Notes: a model not told the origin generated them from the sequence alone. A DNA stretch of 64,000 bases from Luteimonas_C sp035250245 (GCA_035250245.1 DATFFH010000084.1:1-64000); one strand, 5' to 3'; shown: positions 1 to 10,617, numbered from the stretch's first letter. Numbers and translations: made by a program.

Positions 1-430
1 GCGCCTGCAGCGCGGCCTCGCCCGCGGTGGTGCTGGCGGCGCCGGCGATCGTCTTAGACGCTTCGGCGACTTCGGACGCGTGCTTGGTCTGCGCCGCGCC
101 TTTGCCGGATTCGTCGAAGGCGTTGTTGGCGGTGGCGGCAGCGCCGCCGGCGATGCTGGCCGCCGCGTTAGCGGCCGCGGCGTGGTCCACGGCTGCCGAT
201 GCGTTCACCGCCGCAGCGGCGCTAGTCGGTTGTGCGGCGCTGGCGTCCGCCGCGGCTTGCGCGGCGATCTGCGCGCTTTGCGCGTTGGCGCTGGCCTGCA
301 CCGCGCTTTCGGCGGCGGTCTTGCTGTCGCGTTGCGCCTGTTGCTGTTCCGCGGTCTGCGCGAACGCCGGCGCGGCGAAGCCGAAGCACGTGGCCAGCGC
401 AATCGAAATGGCACTGAACTTGCGCATCAT
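1..430 (-). CDS. Alanine-rich secreted protein, C-terminus cut by window edge
   Basis: An open frame on the minus strand starts at ATG 430 (a second ATG follows at 427) and runs off the left edge, so only about 143 residues are visible. It begins with a clear signal peptide: basic MMRKF, a hydrophobic core, then APAFA before QTAEQQQ. The mature part is almost entirely Ala, Ser, Gln, Asn and Asp with no aromatic core, which suggests an extended or helical periplasmic or cell-surface segment. A GAGG motif lies about 8 nt before the ATG. No family is recognised. The plus-strand frames here are GC-rich shadows. The function is unknown, and the unseen part may hold the informative domain. Confidence 0.6.
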   Translation of the reverse strand, partial: MMRKFSAISIALATCFGFAAPAFAQTAEQQQAQRDSKTAAESAVQASANAQSAQIAAQAAADASAAQPTSAAAAVNASAAVDHAAAANAAASIAGGAAATANNAFDESGKGAAQTKHASEVAEASKTIAGAASTTAGEAALQA

Positions 431-525
431 GTCGGATACCTCGCGTGGGAGACGCTGCGAACGTATTCCCGCCCGGATCAACCCCGCGTCAATCGCGCGT
501 GCTCAGGCTGAATGGGCGGCAACGT

Positions 526-1578
526 TCATGTTGCGTCCGCTTTCGTCGCGAAAACGGTGATTTCTTCGCGATCGTGGTAAAGCTGGCGCGCGCGCACGAT
601 CAGTGGCCGTTGCGCGGCGTTCACGAAGTCGGACAGGCACGCTTCGGTTTCGGCCCAGCGTTTTTTCATCGGCAATTTCAGATTGAAGATCGCATGGCGG
701 CACCATCCGCGCGCGAACCATTCGGCCATGCGCGAGGCGACGCGTTTGGGTTGCTCGACCATATCGCAGACCATCCAATCCAGCGGCTGCTGCGGATGCC
801 AGGCGAATCCGTCGGCGCGCAGATGCTCGACCAGGCCGCTGTCGAAGAGATGCGGCCGCAGCGGCCCGTTGTCGATCGCCACGACGCGCAAACCGTGCCG
901 CATCAGCACCCAGCTCCAGCCGCCCGGCGCCGCGCCGAGATCGGCCGCGCGCATGCCGGGACGGAGCAGGCGTTCGTGTTCGCCGGCATCGAGCAGGCAG
1001 AGCAGGGCCTCTTCGAGTTTCAGCGCCGAACGCGACGGAGCGTCGGCGTGCATGCGCAATCGCGGCACGCCGAGCGGCCAGGGCGAACTGTCGTCGGGAT
1101 CGGATATCGCGAGCAGTGCGTGGTCTCCGGCGATAAAGCACACATGCAGACGCTCGAGGGTTTCGTCGTCGGCCGCAGCGAGCTTGCCGGCCTTGCGCAA
1201 AGCCGGCCGCAGCGCGTTGCCGAAGCTGCGCGCCAAGCCCGACAGCGGCTTGGCCGCTTCGCTGTCGGGATGTTCGACCACCAGCATTCCGAAACGCTTG
1301 TCTTCCGGCAGCGCGGCCAGCATCGGCGCGATCCGGTCGCGCGGATCCAGATCGCGCAGTTCGGCGATCAAGCGCAGTTTCTGGCGAGCGAAAATGAGAT
1401 CGCGCCAGGGCAGAGCCTGCGATAGGCGCTCCGCGTCTTCATCCGCGAACACGACGTAGCCGCTGCCCCGTTCGGTGCGGGCGAAGCCGGCATGGCCGGC
1501 CTGCGCCGCGCGCTCGGTCAGTTCGGCGGCCAGTTCGGGTTCGAAGCCGGCGCGGCAGTAGCAGAGCAGTCCTTTCAT
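526..1578 (-). CDS. rlmM: 23S rRNA 2'-O-ribose C2498 methyltransferase RlmM
   Basis: This 350-residue protein matches RlmM, the SAM-dependent enzyme that methylates the ribose of C2498 in 23S rRNA. It starts MKGLLCYCRAGFEPELAAEL, typical of the N-terminal THUMP-like part. The Rossmann methyltransferase domain has its SAM loop (DLGAAPGGWSW) at about residues 213-223, followed by the DWMVCDMVEQP segment and NLKLPMKKRW at about 299-308, which carries the conserved Lys. Its length is close to E. coli RlmM (366). The ATG at 1578 is chosen because the family N-terminus begins there; the longer frame upstream is read through a palindromic repeat. It is probably transcribed alone. Confidence 0.92.
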   Translation of the reverse strand: MKGLLCYCRAGFEPELAAELTERAAQAGHAGFARTERGSGYVVFADEDAERLSQALPWRDLIFARQKLRLIAELRDLDPRDRIAPMLAALPEDKRFGMLVVEHPDSEAAKPLSGLARSFGNALRPALRKAGKLAAADDETLERLHVCFIAGDHALLAISDPDDSSPWPLGVPRLRMHADAPSRSALKLEEALLCLLDAGEHERLLRPGMRAADLGAAPGGWSWVLMRHGLRVVAIDNGPLRPHLFDSGLVEHLRADGFAWHPQQPLDWMVCDMVEQPKRVASRMAEWFARGWCRHAIFNLKLPMKKRWAETEACLSDFVNAAQRPLIVRARQLYHDREEITVFATKADAT

Positions 1579-1649
1579 TCGCCGTTTCGTATTGGCTTGA
1601 TCGGCTTCGATCTTATCGCGAGAGAAGCGCGGGCGCGGAGTCGGCTTTT

Positions 1650-1740
1650 GTAGGAGCGGCTTTAGCCGCGAGCTCTTTCCCACAAATCGCGACATTGACG
1701 CGATTTCAAAGAGAAAGCTCGCGGCTAAAGCCGCTCCTAC
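1650..1740. repeat. GTAG-headed palindromic repeat pair, family A
   Basis: GTAGGAGCGGCTTTAGCCGC at the left is answered by its inverted copy ending in CTAC at the right, with about 45 bp of AT-richer spacer. Each unit is itself a short hairpin. The same family recurs at 10671, 13177, 16201, 20321, 26814 and 52351. It lies between rlmM and the deaminase gene, where it could fold into a large hairpin in the transcript. The GTAG head resembles the SMAG/REP repeats mobilised by REP-associated tyrosine transposases (known of the family); no such transposase gene is in this window. Confidence 0.9.
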
Positions 1741-1754
1741 AAAAGCGAAAGCGA

Positions 1755-2333
1755 TCAGTAACGCCGGCCGCCGAGCTGGCCGTAGGCGCGCAGCACGTCG
1801 CAAGCCGCTTCGCGCTTCAGGTCGCGCACCACTTCGATGCCGCGCGCCTGCAGTTCGCCGATCCAGTCCGCCGGCAGCGGGCCTTCGTCGAACTCGGTCA
1901 GCGCCATCACGTCCTCGCTGCGCGCGCCGATCAGCAAGCGATCGATGCCTGCCCAGATGGTCGCGCCGTAGCACTGGCAGCAAGGCTGCGACGAGGTCGC
2001 CAGCGTGTAGCGGCCGTCCGGTTCGCCGGCGTCGTTGCGGTTGAGCCGCGCGCGCTGCAGGCGTTGTTGCGCCAGCATGTAGGCCATGTTCTCGGCATGC
2101 GCCAGCGAAGTGCTTTGCGGCAGCACTACGTTGACGCCGGCGGCGACGACGCGGTCGCCCGGACCGAACACCACCGCGCCGAACGGACCGCCGCTGCCGG
2201 CTTCGATGTTCAGGCGCGACAGCTCGACCGCCAGCGCGACCTTGTCTTCGTCCGACGCGTAAGCGCGGCCGGTATCCACCGCGTCGTGGACCCAGGCCGG
2301 CAAGGTGAGGTGGACTTGCGCGTAGAGCATCAT
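1755..2333 (-). CDS. CMP/dCMP-type (guanine deaminase-like) zinc deaminase
   Basis: This 192-residue protein has the cytidine deaminase fold signature: a HAE zinc/proton-shuttle motif at residues 79-81 (SLAHAENM) and a PCxxC motif at 117-121 (QPCCQCYGA). Such enzymes hydrolytically remove an amino group from a free base, nucleoside or nucleotide. The layout is closest to the guanine deaminase/tRNA-deaminase-like branch, but the substrate cannot be read from sequence. The ATG at 2333 overlaps the stop of the preceding lipoprotein gene (ATGA), so the two are likely translationally coupled. ATG 2330 is an alternative start. Confidence 0.78.
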   Translation of the reverse strand: MMLYAQVHLTLPAWVHDAVDTGRAYASDEDKVALAVELSRLNIEAGSGGPFGAVVFGPGDRVVAAGVNVVLPQSTSLAHAENMAYMLAQQRLQRARLNRNDAGEPDGRYTLATSSQPCCQCYGATIWAGIDRLLIGARSEDVMALTEFDEGPLPADWIGELQARGIEVVRDLKREAACDVLRAYGQLGGRRY

Positions 2334-2758
2334 TTTTTCTCTGGCGCCGGATCGACGCTGGGATCGATGGGCGCCGCGACCGCGATGCATTGCCCGCGCG
2401 CGCATCTGCAGCTTTCGATGGCCTGGAAACCGCAGACCCCCGCCATGCCGCCGCGTTTGCAGTTCTCCTGCACCTGGGCCGGATCGATCTTGGCGTTCAC
2501 ATTGACGCAGGCCGGCATCGCGCCGCAGCAGTTGCGCACATCCTTCACCGCGCAGTCGGCGTCGGCGCGGCAACTGCGGTCGATCTGTGCGCCGACGCGC
2601 TCGGCCGGCAACGGACCGCCAGTCGTCGGCCGCGGTTTGGCGGTCGCAGACGCTGCGGACTGTGCCGTGTCCGTAGCGGCGGCGGTGGGCGGTGCGGTAC
2701 AAGCCGCCGCGGCGGCCGACAAGCACGCGGCGAGGAAGAAGCGAATGGCGTAGCGCAT
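2330..2758 (-). CDS. Putative lipoprotein, cysteine-rich C-terminal part
   Basis: This 142-residue protein starts with MRYAIRFFLAAC and a short hydrophobic stretch. LAAC (Cys12) and AAAC (Cys20) are both possible lipobox cysteines, so it is probably membrane-anchored in the periplasm. An Ala/Thr/Pro-rich linker follows, then a compact region with about ten cysteines (SCRADADCAVKDVRNCCG and onward) that could form disulfides. A strong GGAGGG ribosome site overlaps the glnS stop codon 4 nt upstream, and the 3' end overlaps the deaminase start, so the three genes look like one transcription unit. No named family is recognised. Confidence 0.68.
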   Translation of the reverse strand: MRYAIRFFLAACLSAAAAACTAPPTAAATDTAQSAASATAKPRPTTGGPLPAERVGAQIDRSCRADADCAVKDVRNCCGAMPACVNVNAKIDPAQVQENCKRGGMAGVCGFQAIESCRCARGQCIAVAAPIDPSVDPAPEKK

Positions 2759-2762
2759 CCGG

Positions 2763-4544
<1,782 letters not shown>

Positions 4545-4632
4545 GTCGGACAGGAACGGGGTGGGGCGACAGTCTACCGGCCCGGCTTGCGTTCGTCGCC
4601 GCCGGTAAGGCCCGATTCTTGCGTTCGTGGTC

Positions 4633-4659
4633 GTTGGTCGGCCGATAGGGCCGACCAAC
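4633..4659. repeat. Inverted repeat upstream of glnS and the GGDEF gene
   Basis: An 11-bp inverted repeat, GTTGGTCGGCC followed by GATAG and GGCCGACCAAC, lies in the 223-bp divergent gap between glnS and the diguanylate cyclase gene. It could be an operator or a 5'-UTR hairpin. No second copy is seen in this window. Confidence 0.5.
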
Positions 4660-4767
4660 ACCGGAATCACAGGGGGGCGCCACCATGAAGGTGGTGTTTG
4701 AAGCCGGACCGAGGGGCGACGCGCCGTCGCCTCGCGGCAGAGGAGTCGACGGCGGGAGCGCGCGACG

Positions 4768-6945
4768 GTGACGTCGCTGCGTTCGTCGCATCACGAGTGG
4801 CTGTTCGCCGCCGGGCTGCTGGTGCTCGCCGCGGTGTGCGCGGCCAGCGTACTGGCGGCTTCGTTCGGGAGCGGGCAGGAGATCCCGGTGCGTGTCGCGG
4901 CGGCCGGCGAGGATGCCGGCGATCGCTGGGAGATCCGCGGCGATGTCCGGCCGCAATCGGTGCGCCTGCACTTCGAATTGCCCGCCGGGAGCGCGCCGGA
5001 CCAGCGCTGGGCGTTGGTGTTCGATCGCGACATCGTCGAAGAAATATCGGTCAAGAACGCGTCCTGGCGCAGCCCCGTGCGCAGCTTCTTCGCGCCGGGC
5101 GAAGACGAAGGCGCGATTCCGTCGATGTTCGTGTTCCCTTTGCCCGACGACTGGCGCGGGCCGATCGTGCTGGACGCCACGGTGCGTTCGGCGGTCGGCA
5201 ACGTGCTCAGGCCGAGGGTGCTGCGCGACTACGCCGCGAACCGGATCGAACAACGCACCATCGGCATGGCCGCTTCGGTCTACGCCAGCCTGTTCATGCT
5301 GGCCTTGGTGATGCTGGCTTTGTTCTATGCCGCGCACGATCGCGTGTTCCTGGCCTATTTCGGTTTCGCGCTGAGCGCACTGCTGATGCTGGCCGCATTG
5401 AACGGCCATCTCTATTTGCTGCCGGGTTTTCGCTTGCTGGCGCCTTGGCGCGAACAAGGCGTCGCGGCCCTGACCATGATCTTCAGTGCGGCGGCGTTGC
5501 AAATCTTCCTGCGCTACGCCGATTTGCGCGCGGTGTCCGCGCAGGCTGTGCGCTGGGCGAATGCGGCAAGCGCGGCGTTGCTCGCCATCGCCGGCCTGTG
5601 CCTGCTGGGCCTGGACGCGCTGCGCGGGCCGATGCACACCGCTTCGATGCTCGGCTGGCTGACGGCCAGCTTCGGTTGCATCGCGATCAGCGCCGACGCG
5701 ACGCGGCGCAAGGTGCCGATGGCGTGGCCGATCGCGACGTTGTGCGCGCTGACCGGCTTCGCTGCGATCGTCGCCGAATTGCTGTCGCGCGGTTATGTGG
5801 ACGATTTGTGGTGGACGCGGCGTGGCTACCAGGTGGCCCTGGTCGGATGCGCGGCGGTGCTGGCGATCGGCCTGGCGGCGCGGGTCGGCGACTATCGCTC
5901 GCAACGCGACCGGGCCAAATTGGCGCATGAGGATTCGGACCGCCGCGCCGCGCGCGAGGCGGCGCGGCTGGCCTTGGCCGAAGGCCTGCAGGCGCAGCTG
6001 AAGACGCTGGCCGCGGGCGACCTGGAATGGACCGCCTACCGGCGCGTGCTGGACCGCTTGCACGAGATCCTTGGTCTGGATGCGGCGGCAGTGGCGGTGT
6101 TCGGCGCCGACGATCAGACGTTCCTGGTCGCCGAGCCGGTCGAACGCAAAGCGGATTTCGCGCGCATCCTGGCCCAGCGGGAGAGCGTGCTCAAAGGCCT
6201 GGCGCGCACGCGGGCGCCGCTGCAGGTGTCGCTGGACGATCCCGCGGCGCCGACCCAGGCCGGTCCGGTGCCGGCGGTGGTGCCGCTGCCGCTGCGCACG
6301 CCGCAATGGGGCGTAATGATCTTGGAGCGCGCGCACGGCGAAGGCTTCACCACCGACGAACTGTCGCTGGCCGCGGAGTTCGGCCGCCTGGCCGTGCAGG
6401 CGCTCGAACAGGCGCACGCCGCGATCCGCCTGCGCCGTTCGGCCGAGATGGACGCGCTGACCGGCGCGTTGAACCGGCGCACGCTGGACCAGTGGCTGAC
6501 CCGCAGCTTCGCCGAGGCGCATCGCGGCAACAAGGAGTTGTCGATCCTGTTCGTCGACCTGGACCACTTCAAGTCGATCAACGACACCCACGGTCACGCA
6601 GCTGGCGACCATTGCCTGCGGCGCGTATCGGGCGCGCTGCGCGACGTGATCGGCGGACAGGATCTGCTGGCCCGCTACGGCGGCGAAGAATTCCTGGTGG
6701 CCTCGCCAAGCGCGAACGCGGACTTGGCGCGTCAGCTCGGCGAACGCATCCGCGCCGCGGTGGAGGACCTGCCGGTGGAGTGGGGCGGGCATGCGCTCAG
6801 GCTCACCGCCAGCGTCGGCGTGGCCTCGCGCTGGCCGCACGAGAACACGCCCAACGAGACCATCGAGCGCGCCGACAAGGCGTTGTACGCGGCCAAGCGC
6901 GGCGGCCGCAACCGGGTGAGCGTGGCGCCTGCGGTGTTCGTCTGA
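4768..6945 (+). CDS. Membrane diguanylate cyclase (7TMR-DISM, GAF-like, GGDEF)
   Basis: This 725-residue GTG-start protein should make cyclic di-GMP from GTP at the inner membrane. An N-terminal hydrophobic anchor precedes a periplasmic beta-rich sensor resembling 7TMR-DISM extracellular domain 2 (about residues 35-150). About seven transmembrane helices follow (about 165-375), then a short coiled coil, a GAF-like region (about 410-550) and a GGDEF domain. The active loop reads GGEEF at residues 638-642, so catalysis is expected. The inhibitory RxxD I-site five residues upstream is replaced by GGQD, so product feedback may be weak. It faces away from glnS. Input signal unknown. Confidence 0.9.
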   Translation: MTSLRSSHHEWLFAAGLLVLAAVCAASVLAASFGSGQEIPVRVAAAGEDAGDRWEIRGDVRPQSVRLHFELPAGSAPDQRWALVFDRDIVEEISVKNASWRSPVRSFFAPGEDEGAIPSMFVFPLPDDWRGPIVLDATVRSAVGNVLRPRVLRDYAANRIEQRTIGMAASVYASLFMLALVMLALFYAAHDRVFLAYFGFALSALLMLAALNGHLYLLPGFRLLAPWREQGVAALTMIFSAAALQIFLRYADLRAVSAQAVRWANAASAALLAIAGLCLLGLDALRGPMHTASMLGWLTASFGCIAISADATRRKVPMAWPIATLCALTGFAAIVAELLSRGYVDDLWWTRRGYQVALVGCAAVLAIGLAARVGDYRSQRDRAKLAHEDSDRRAAREAARLALAEGLQAQLKTLAAGDLEWTAYRRVLDRLHEILGLDAAAVAVFGADDQTFLVAEPVERKADFARILAQRESVLKGLARTRAPLQVSLDDPAAPTQAGPVPAVVPLPLRTPQWGVMILERAHGEGFTTDELSLAAEFGRLAVQALEQAHAAIRLRRSAEMDALTGALNRRTLDQWLTRSFAEAHRGNKELSILFVDLDHFKSINDTHGHAAGDHCLRRVSGALRDVIGGQDLLARYGGEEFLVASPSANADLARQLGERIRAAVEDLPVEWGGHALRLTASVGVASRWPHENTPNETIERADKALYAAKRGGRNRVSVAPAVFV

Positions 6946-6960
6946 CGAGCGTAGTCGTTC

Positions 6961-6983
6961 CCTCTCCCGCAAGCGGGGGGAGG
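6961..6983. repeat. Short GC hairpin after the GGDEF gene
   Basis: CCCTCTCCCGCAAGCGGGGG pairs across GCAA shortly after the diguanylate cyclase stop. It lacks a following T-tract, so it is a weak terminator candidate or a decayed repeat. Confidence 0.35.
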
Positions 6984-7059
6984 CTTCGAGTGCATCGCCT
7001 GCGCGATGGTTTCCGTCTCCGCAGCTTAAGATGGATGGGTCTTCTATCCGGTCCGCCTC

Positions 7060-7716
7060 GTGCTCACTCTCGTCATCGGCAACAAGAACTACTCGTCGTG
7101 GTCGCTCAGGCCTTGGTTGTTGCTGCGCCATTTCGGCATTCCGTTCCAAGAGCATGCCCTGCTGCTCGACACGCCGGAATTCCATGAAGAAATCGGGCGC
7201 TGGTCGCCAGGTCGCACTGTGCCGGCGCTGCACAACGAGGCCGGCGTAGTCGCCTGGGATTCGCTGGCGATCTGCGAATACGTCAACGACGTGTACCTGG
7301 ACGGCCGCGGCTGGCCGCGCGATCCGCGCGCGCGCGCTCATGCGCGTTCGGCCGCCGGCGAGATGCATTCCGGTTTCGTGCCGCTGCGCAAGCAGCTGCC
7401 GATGAATCTGCGCCGCAAGCCCGACGCCTACCGCTGGAACGCGGAAGCCGACCGCTGCATCGCCCGCATCCAGGCGCTGTGGCGCGAATTGCGTCAAGCG
7501 CACGGCGCAGGCGGTCCGTTCCTATGCGGCGAATTCGGCATCGTCGATGCGATGTTCGCGCCGGTGATGGTGCGTTTCGATGGTTACGGCGTGGAAATCG
7601 ACGACAACGCGCGAGATTGGTCCGACGCGCTGCGCGCATTGCCTGCCTTCGTCGAATGGCGCGATGCGGCGCTCGCCGAAACCGTGCGCCTGCCCGAAAC
7701 GGACGACATCCGATGA
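7060..7716 (+). CDS. Glutathione S-transferase family protein
   Basis: This 218-residue protein starts at GTG 7060 (MLTLVIGNKNYSSWSLRPWL). The N-terminal thioredoxin-like half carries the NKNYSSWS active-site loop, in which a Ser/Tyr can activate glutathione, and the TVPALH and WDSLAICEYV glutathione-binding turns. The C-terminal half is helical. It resembles the bacterial YfcF/zeta-like GST group; the electrophile is unknown. Its stop overlaps the start of the EamA transporter gene by ATGA, so the two are coupled. Confidence 0.86.
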   Translation: MLTLVIGNKNYSSWSLRPWLLLRHFGIPFQEHALLLDTPEFHEEIGRWSPGRTVPALHNEAGVVAWDSLAICEYVNDVYLDGRGWPRDPRARAHARSAAGEMHSGFVPLRKQLPMNLRRKPDAYRWNAEADRCIARIQALWRELRQAHGAGGPFLCGEFGIVDAMFAPVMVRFDGYGVEIDDNARDWSDALRALPAFVEWRDAALAETVRLPETDDIR

Positions 7717-8630
7717 CCGCGCATCGCGACCGCGCCGCGCTGCTGTCGATGCTCGCGGGCGCGGCGCTGATCGGCACCAACGGCCTGATGGTGCGTTTCG
7801 CGCAGACGCCGCCGACGGTGTCCGCGTTCTACCGCATGCTGATCGCCGGCGTGTTCCTGACTTTGCTGCTGCGGCTGCGCGGCCGCTGGGTGCCGTTGCC
7901 GCGCGCGGTGTGGTGGCTGGCCTTGCTGCCCGCCGTGGCGTTCGCCACCGATCTGTGGCTTTGGCACCGCAGCATCCTGCTGATCGGGCCGGGACTGTCG
8001 ACGCTGCTGGCGAATTCGCAGGTGTTCTTCATGGCGCTGGCGGGGATGCTGCTGTATCGCGAACGCGTCGGGCCGCGTTTCATGGCCGGCATCGTGCTGG
8101 CTTTCGTCGGCCTGTGGTTGTTGCTGGGCGGCGAGTGGAGCAAGTTGCCGGCGGAGTACCGCTGGGGCGTATGGCTGGCCCTGGGCACGGGTATTTGCTA
8201 CGCGGTCTACAACATCGGCCTGCGCAACACCCAGCAGCGCGCCGCGCAGGATCGCGAGGGCCCGGCGCCGGTGGAGCAGGTGCTGGCGATCGTGTCGCTC
8301 GGCACCGCCGTATTCCTGGGCCTGGCGGTGGCGGCCGAAGGCGCTTCGTTCGCGATTCCGTCCTGGTGGTCGCTGGGCGTGCTGCTGACCTTGGCCCTGA
8401 TCGGCCATTGCCTGAGCTGGGTGCTGATTTCGCGGGCGATGCCGCATCTGAGCGTGGCGATGATCGGCTTGCTGCTGCTGGTGCAGCCGATCGTGGCCTT
8501 CCTGCTCGACGTGGTCCTGTTGCACCGCCCGACGACGACGCGCGAATGGGCGGGCGTAGCGGTCAGCCTGGCCGGCATTTTCGTCGCCGGACTCAAGGGA
8601 CGCTCGCGCCTGCCCGAGCAGCCGACTTGA
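7713..8630 (+). CDS. EamA/DMT-superfamily transporter
   Basis: This 305-residue integral membrane protein has about ten hydrophobic helices in two EamA repeats (roughly residues 8-140 and 150-290), typical of drug/metabolite exporters. Each repeat ends with a helix preceded by an acidic turn (LLYRERVG in the first, LHRPTTTREWAG in the second). The ATG at 7713 overlaps the GST stop (ATGA). Export of amino acids or metabolites is usual in the family, but no substrate can be assigned. Confidence 0.85.
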   Translation: MTAHRDRAALLSMLAGAALIGTNGLMVRFAQTPPTVSAFYRMLIAGVFLTLLLRLRGRWVPLPRAVWWLALLPAVAFATDLWLWHRSILLIGPGLSTLLANSQVFFMALAGMLLYRERVGPRFMAGIVLAFVGLWLLLGGEWSKLPAEYRWGVWLALGTGICYAVYNIGLRNTQQRAAQDREGPAPVEQVLAIVSLGTAVFLGLAVAAEGASFAIPSWWSLGVLLTLALIGHCLSWVLISRAMPHLSVAMIGLLLLVQPIVAFLLDVVLLHRPTTTREWAGVAVSLAGIFVAGLKGRSRLPEQPT

Positions 8631-8684
8631 AGCGCGGGCGTCGCGGCCATAAATAAACGGCAGGTCACCGGCGGGAGCGACGCC

Positions 8685-9341
8685 ATGTTGGGAATCGGAG
8701 CCTACAAGCAGCGCATGGTCGATCCGGCCAAGGCTTTGCGCGGACGCGACACGCCGATCCGCATCGGCAACGCGCACCACGTCCACGGCCGGCCCATCGC
8801 CGGCGATTTCGCCGGCCTGCAGAAAGTGCAGTTCGGCATGGGCTGTTTCTGGGGCGCCGAGCGCAAGTTCTGGTCGCTGCCGGGCGTGGAGACCACCGCG
8901 GTGGGTTACGCCGGCGGCTACACGCCCAATCCCACTTACGAAGAAGTGTGCTCGGGCGAAACAGGGCACGCCGAAGTCGTGCTGGTCGTTTTCGATACGA
9001 ACAAGATCGCGTTCGAGACGCTGTTGAAGACGTTCTGGGAAAACCACGATCCCACCCAGGGCATGCGCCAAGGCAACGACGTCGGCACCCAGTACCGTTC
9101 GGCGATCTATTGCTACGACCAGGCGCAATACGACATGGCCATCGCTAGCCGCGACTTGTACCAGCAGAAGCTGCGCGAAGCCGGCTATGGCGAGATATCG
9201 ACCGAAATCGTCTTTCCGGCGCCGGAGTTCTATTACGCCGAGGAATACCACCAGCAATACCTGTCGAAAAACCCGGCCGGTTATTGCGGCCTGGGTGGCA
9301 CCAGTGTGAGTTGCCCGATCGGTTTGGGCGCGACGACGTAG
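8685..9341 (+). CDS. msrA: Peptide-methionine (S)-S-oxide reductase
   Basis: This 218-residue enzyme reduces methionine-S-sulfoxide in damaged proteins. The catalytic signature GCFWG has its nucleophilic Cys at residue 54. The conserved GYAGG, GETGHAEVV and GTQYRSAIY blocks follow. A leader of about 45 residues before the core matches the longer proteobacterial MsrA form. A GGGAG ribosome site lies about 9 nt before ATG 8685. The C-terminal CGLGG and SCPIG cysteines are candidates for resolving residues. It stands alone, followed by a palindromic repeat pair. Confidence 0.95.
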   Translation: MLGIGAYKQRMVDPAKALRGRDTPIRIGNAHHVHGRPIAGDFAGLQKVQFGMGCFWGAERKFWSLPGVETTAVGYAGGYTPNPTYEEVCSGETGHAEVVLVVFDTNKIAFETLLKTFWENHDPTQGMRQGNDVGTQYRSAIYCYDQAQYDMAIASRDLYQQKLREAGYGEISTEIVFPAPEFYYAEEYHQQYLSKNPAGYCGLGGTSVSCPIGLGATT

Positions 9342-9355
9342 TTGCTTTCGATTCT

Positions 9356-9416
9356 GTAGGTGCGAATTTATTCGCACGCTCTCGCCGGAAAAGCGTGCGA
9401 ATAAATTCGCACCTAC
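9356..9416. repeat. GTAG-headed palindromic repeat pair, family D
   Basis: GTAGGTGCGAATTTATTCGC is answered by the inverse ending in CACCTAC, with a 15-20 bp spacer. A second copy of this stem type is at 59286-59456, where it holds another repeat inside it. The pair lies between the convergent msrA and rnk-like genes and could act as a bidirectional terminator or transcript stabiliser. Confidence 0.88.
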
Positions 9417-9458
9417 GAAAAGCGGGTGCCGGCCAGAGTCTGGTGTCCGCTCAGGGAA

Positions 9459-9869
9459 TCAACGGTGGTATTCGCCCGCGGCTTCCGGCTGATAGCGGAC
9501 CGCCAGCACCTGCAGACGGACCTGGCGCCCGCCCGGCACTTGCCAATCGATGGTCTGGCCGACGCGCAGGCCCAATAACGCCGTGCCGACCGGCGCCAGG
9601 ATCGACACGCGGTCCGATTCGCCGTGCGCATCGCGCGGGTAGACCAGAGTCATCTCGCGCTCTTCGCCGCTTTCATCTTCGCGGAAGCGGGCGGTGGAGT
9701 TCATCGTGATCACATCCGCAGGCATCGCCTGCGGTTCGAGGATCTGCGCGCGGGCCAGTTCGTCGCGCAGCGCCGAGACATGGGCCGCGTCGGCGAGCGG
9801 CTGCTCGAGCAGGGCCTCGATGCGCTCGCAATCCAGGCGCGAAACGAGCAGGTCGGGGGCGGTATTCAT
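9459..9869 (-). CDS. rnk: Nucleoside diphosphate kinase regulator (Rnk/GreA-C-like)
   Basis: This 136-residue protein has a short N-terminal helical pair followed by a GreA/GreB C-terminal-type domain (about residues 50-130: VITMNSTARFRED, REMTLVYPRDA, ISILAPVGTALLGLRVG). The Rnk family binds RNA polymerase near the secondary channel and was first described as a regulator of nucleoside diphosphate kinase. The helical part is too short for a full Gre coiled coil, which favours Rnk over GreA/B. It is monocistronic, with its 3' end facing msrA across a repeat. Confidence 0.82.
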   Translation of the reverse strand: MNTAPDLLVSRLDCERIEALLEQPLADAAHVSALRDELARAQILEPQAMPADVITMNSTARFREDESGEEREMTLVYPRDAHGESDRVSILAPVGTALLGLRVGQTIDWQVPGGRQVRLQVLAVRYQPEAAGEYHR

Positions 9870-10038
9870 TCGTCGGTTCTCCAAAAGCATCGCGGGCGGC
9901 GCGTGATGCGCCGCCCGCTGGGATCGTGTCTGCGCACACCCTAGCCCGGTGGCGGTGACGCTTCAAGTCTGGCGCCTGAATCGGCCAATCGAAAAAGCGC
10001 TGAGGCGTATTTCCCGGTATCGCTTCGCTCCGCGCGGG

Positions 10039-10617
10039 CTACGGCGCTGCGTGTTCGCGCGCGAACGCTGCGCGCACTTCCTCGATCTGTTCCGGTTGCT
10101 CCGGCGCGAGGATGCGCAGGCACTGTACAGCGAAACCGATCGGCCCCATGCCCGATGCGCTGACGACCAAACCATCGCTGACGCAAGGTTTGTCGGCGTA
10201 GCGGTCCGCGCCTGCGTAATCGGGCGCGTTCTCGCGCAGGAATTCCAGGCTGTTGCTGGTATGCGGGCGATCGTCCAGCAGTCCGGCCCGGGCCAGCGCT
10301 ACCGTGGCGCCGCAGATGCCCGCGACCGGCTTGCCGGCGGCGACGCGCGCTTTGATGCCATCCAGGATCGCGGGCGGAATGCGTTCGCGCCAGCCGTCGC
10401 TGCCGGGCAGGATCCACAGATCGGCTTCGGCGGGCGCGAGGTCGGCGAGTTTGCGTTGCGGCAGGATCGTCACGCCGCCGATCGACACGATCGGTTGTCC
10501 GTCCTCGGTCGCGGTGATTACGTTCATGCCGAACCATTCGCGCACCGCGGCCAGCACCGGGCCCATTTCCCAATCGGCGGGGCCGTCGACCATCACTACG
10601 GCGACTGTTTTGGTCAT
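10039..10617 (-). CDS. DJ-1/PfpI family type 1 glutamine amidotransferase-like protein
   Basis: This 192-residue protein has a DJ-1/PfpI fold. The nucleophile elbow GICGAT places Cys at residue 102, and the conserved acidic residue is Glu17 (DWEMGP). It resembles the YdeA-like subgroup. Members act as glyoxalases, deglycases or oxidative-stress chaperones, and sequence alone does not decide which. About 170 bp without a gene separates its 3' end from the rnk promoter side. Confidence 0.8.
   Translation of the reverse strand: MTKTVAVVMVDGPADWEMGPVLAAVREWFGMNVITATEDGQPIVSIGGVTILPQRKLADLAPAEADLWILPGSDGWRERIPPAILDGIKARVAAGKPVAGICGATVALARAGLLDDRPHTSNSLEFLRENAPDYAGADRYADKPCVSDGLVVSASGMGPIGFAVQCLRILAPEQPEQIEEVRAAFAREHAAP

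Noticed and set aside
526..1983. Extended RlmM start at 1983
   Set aside because: The upstream part is translated from a family A repeat and the antisense of the deaminase gene; the family N-terminus begins at 1578.
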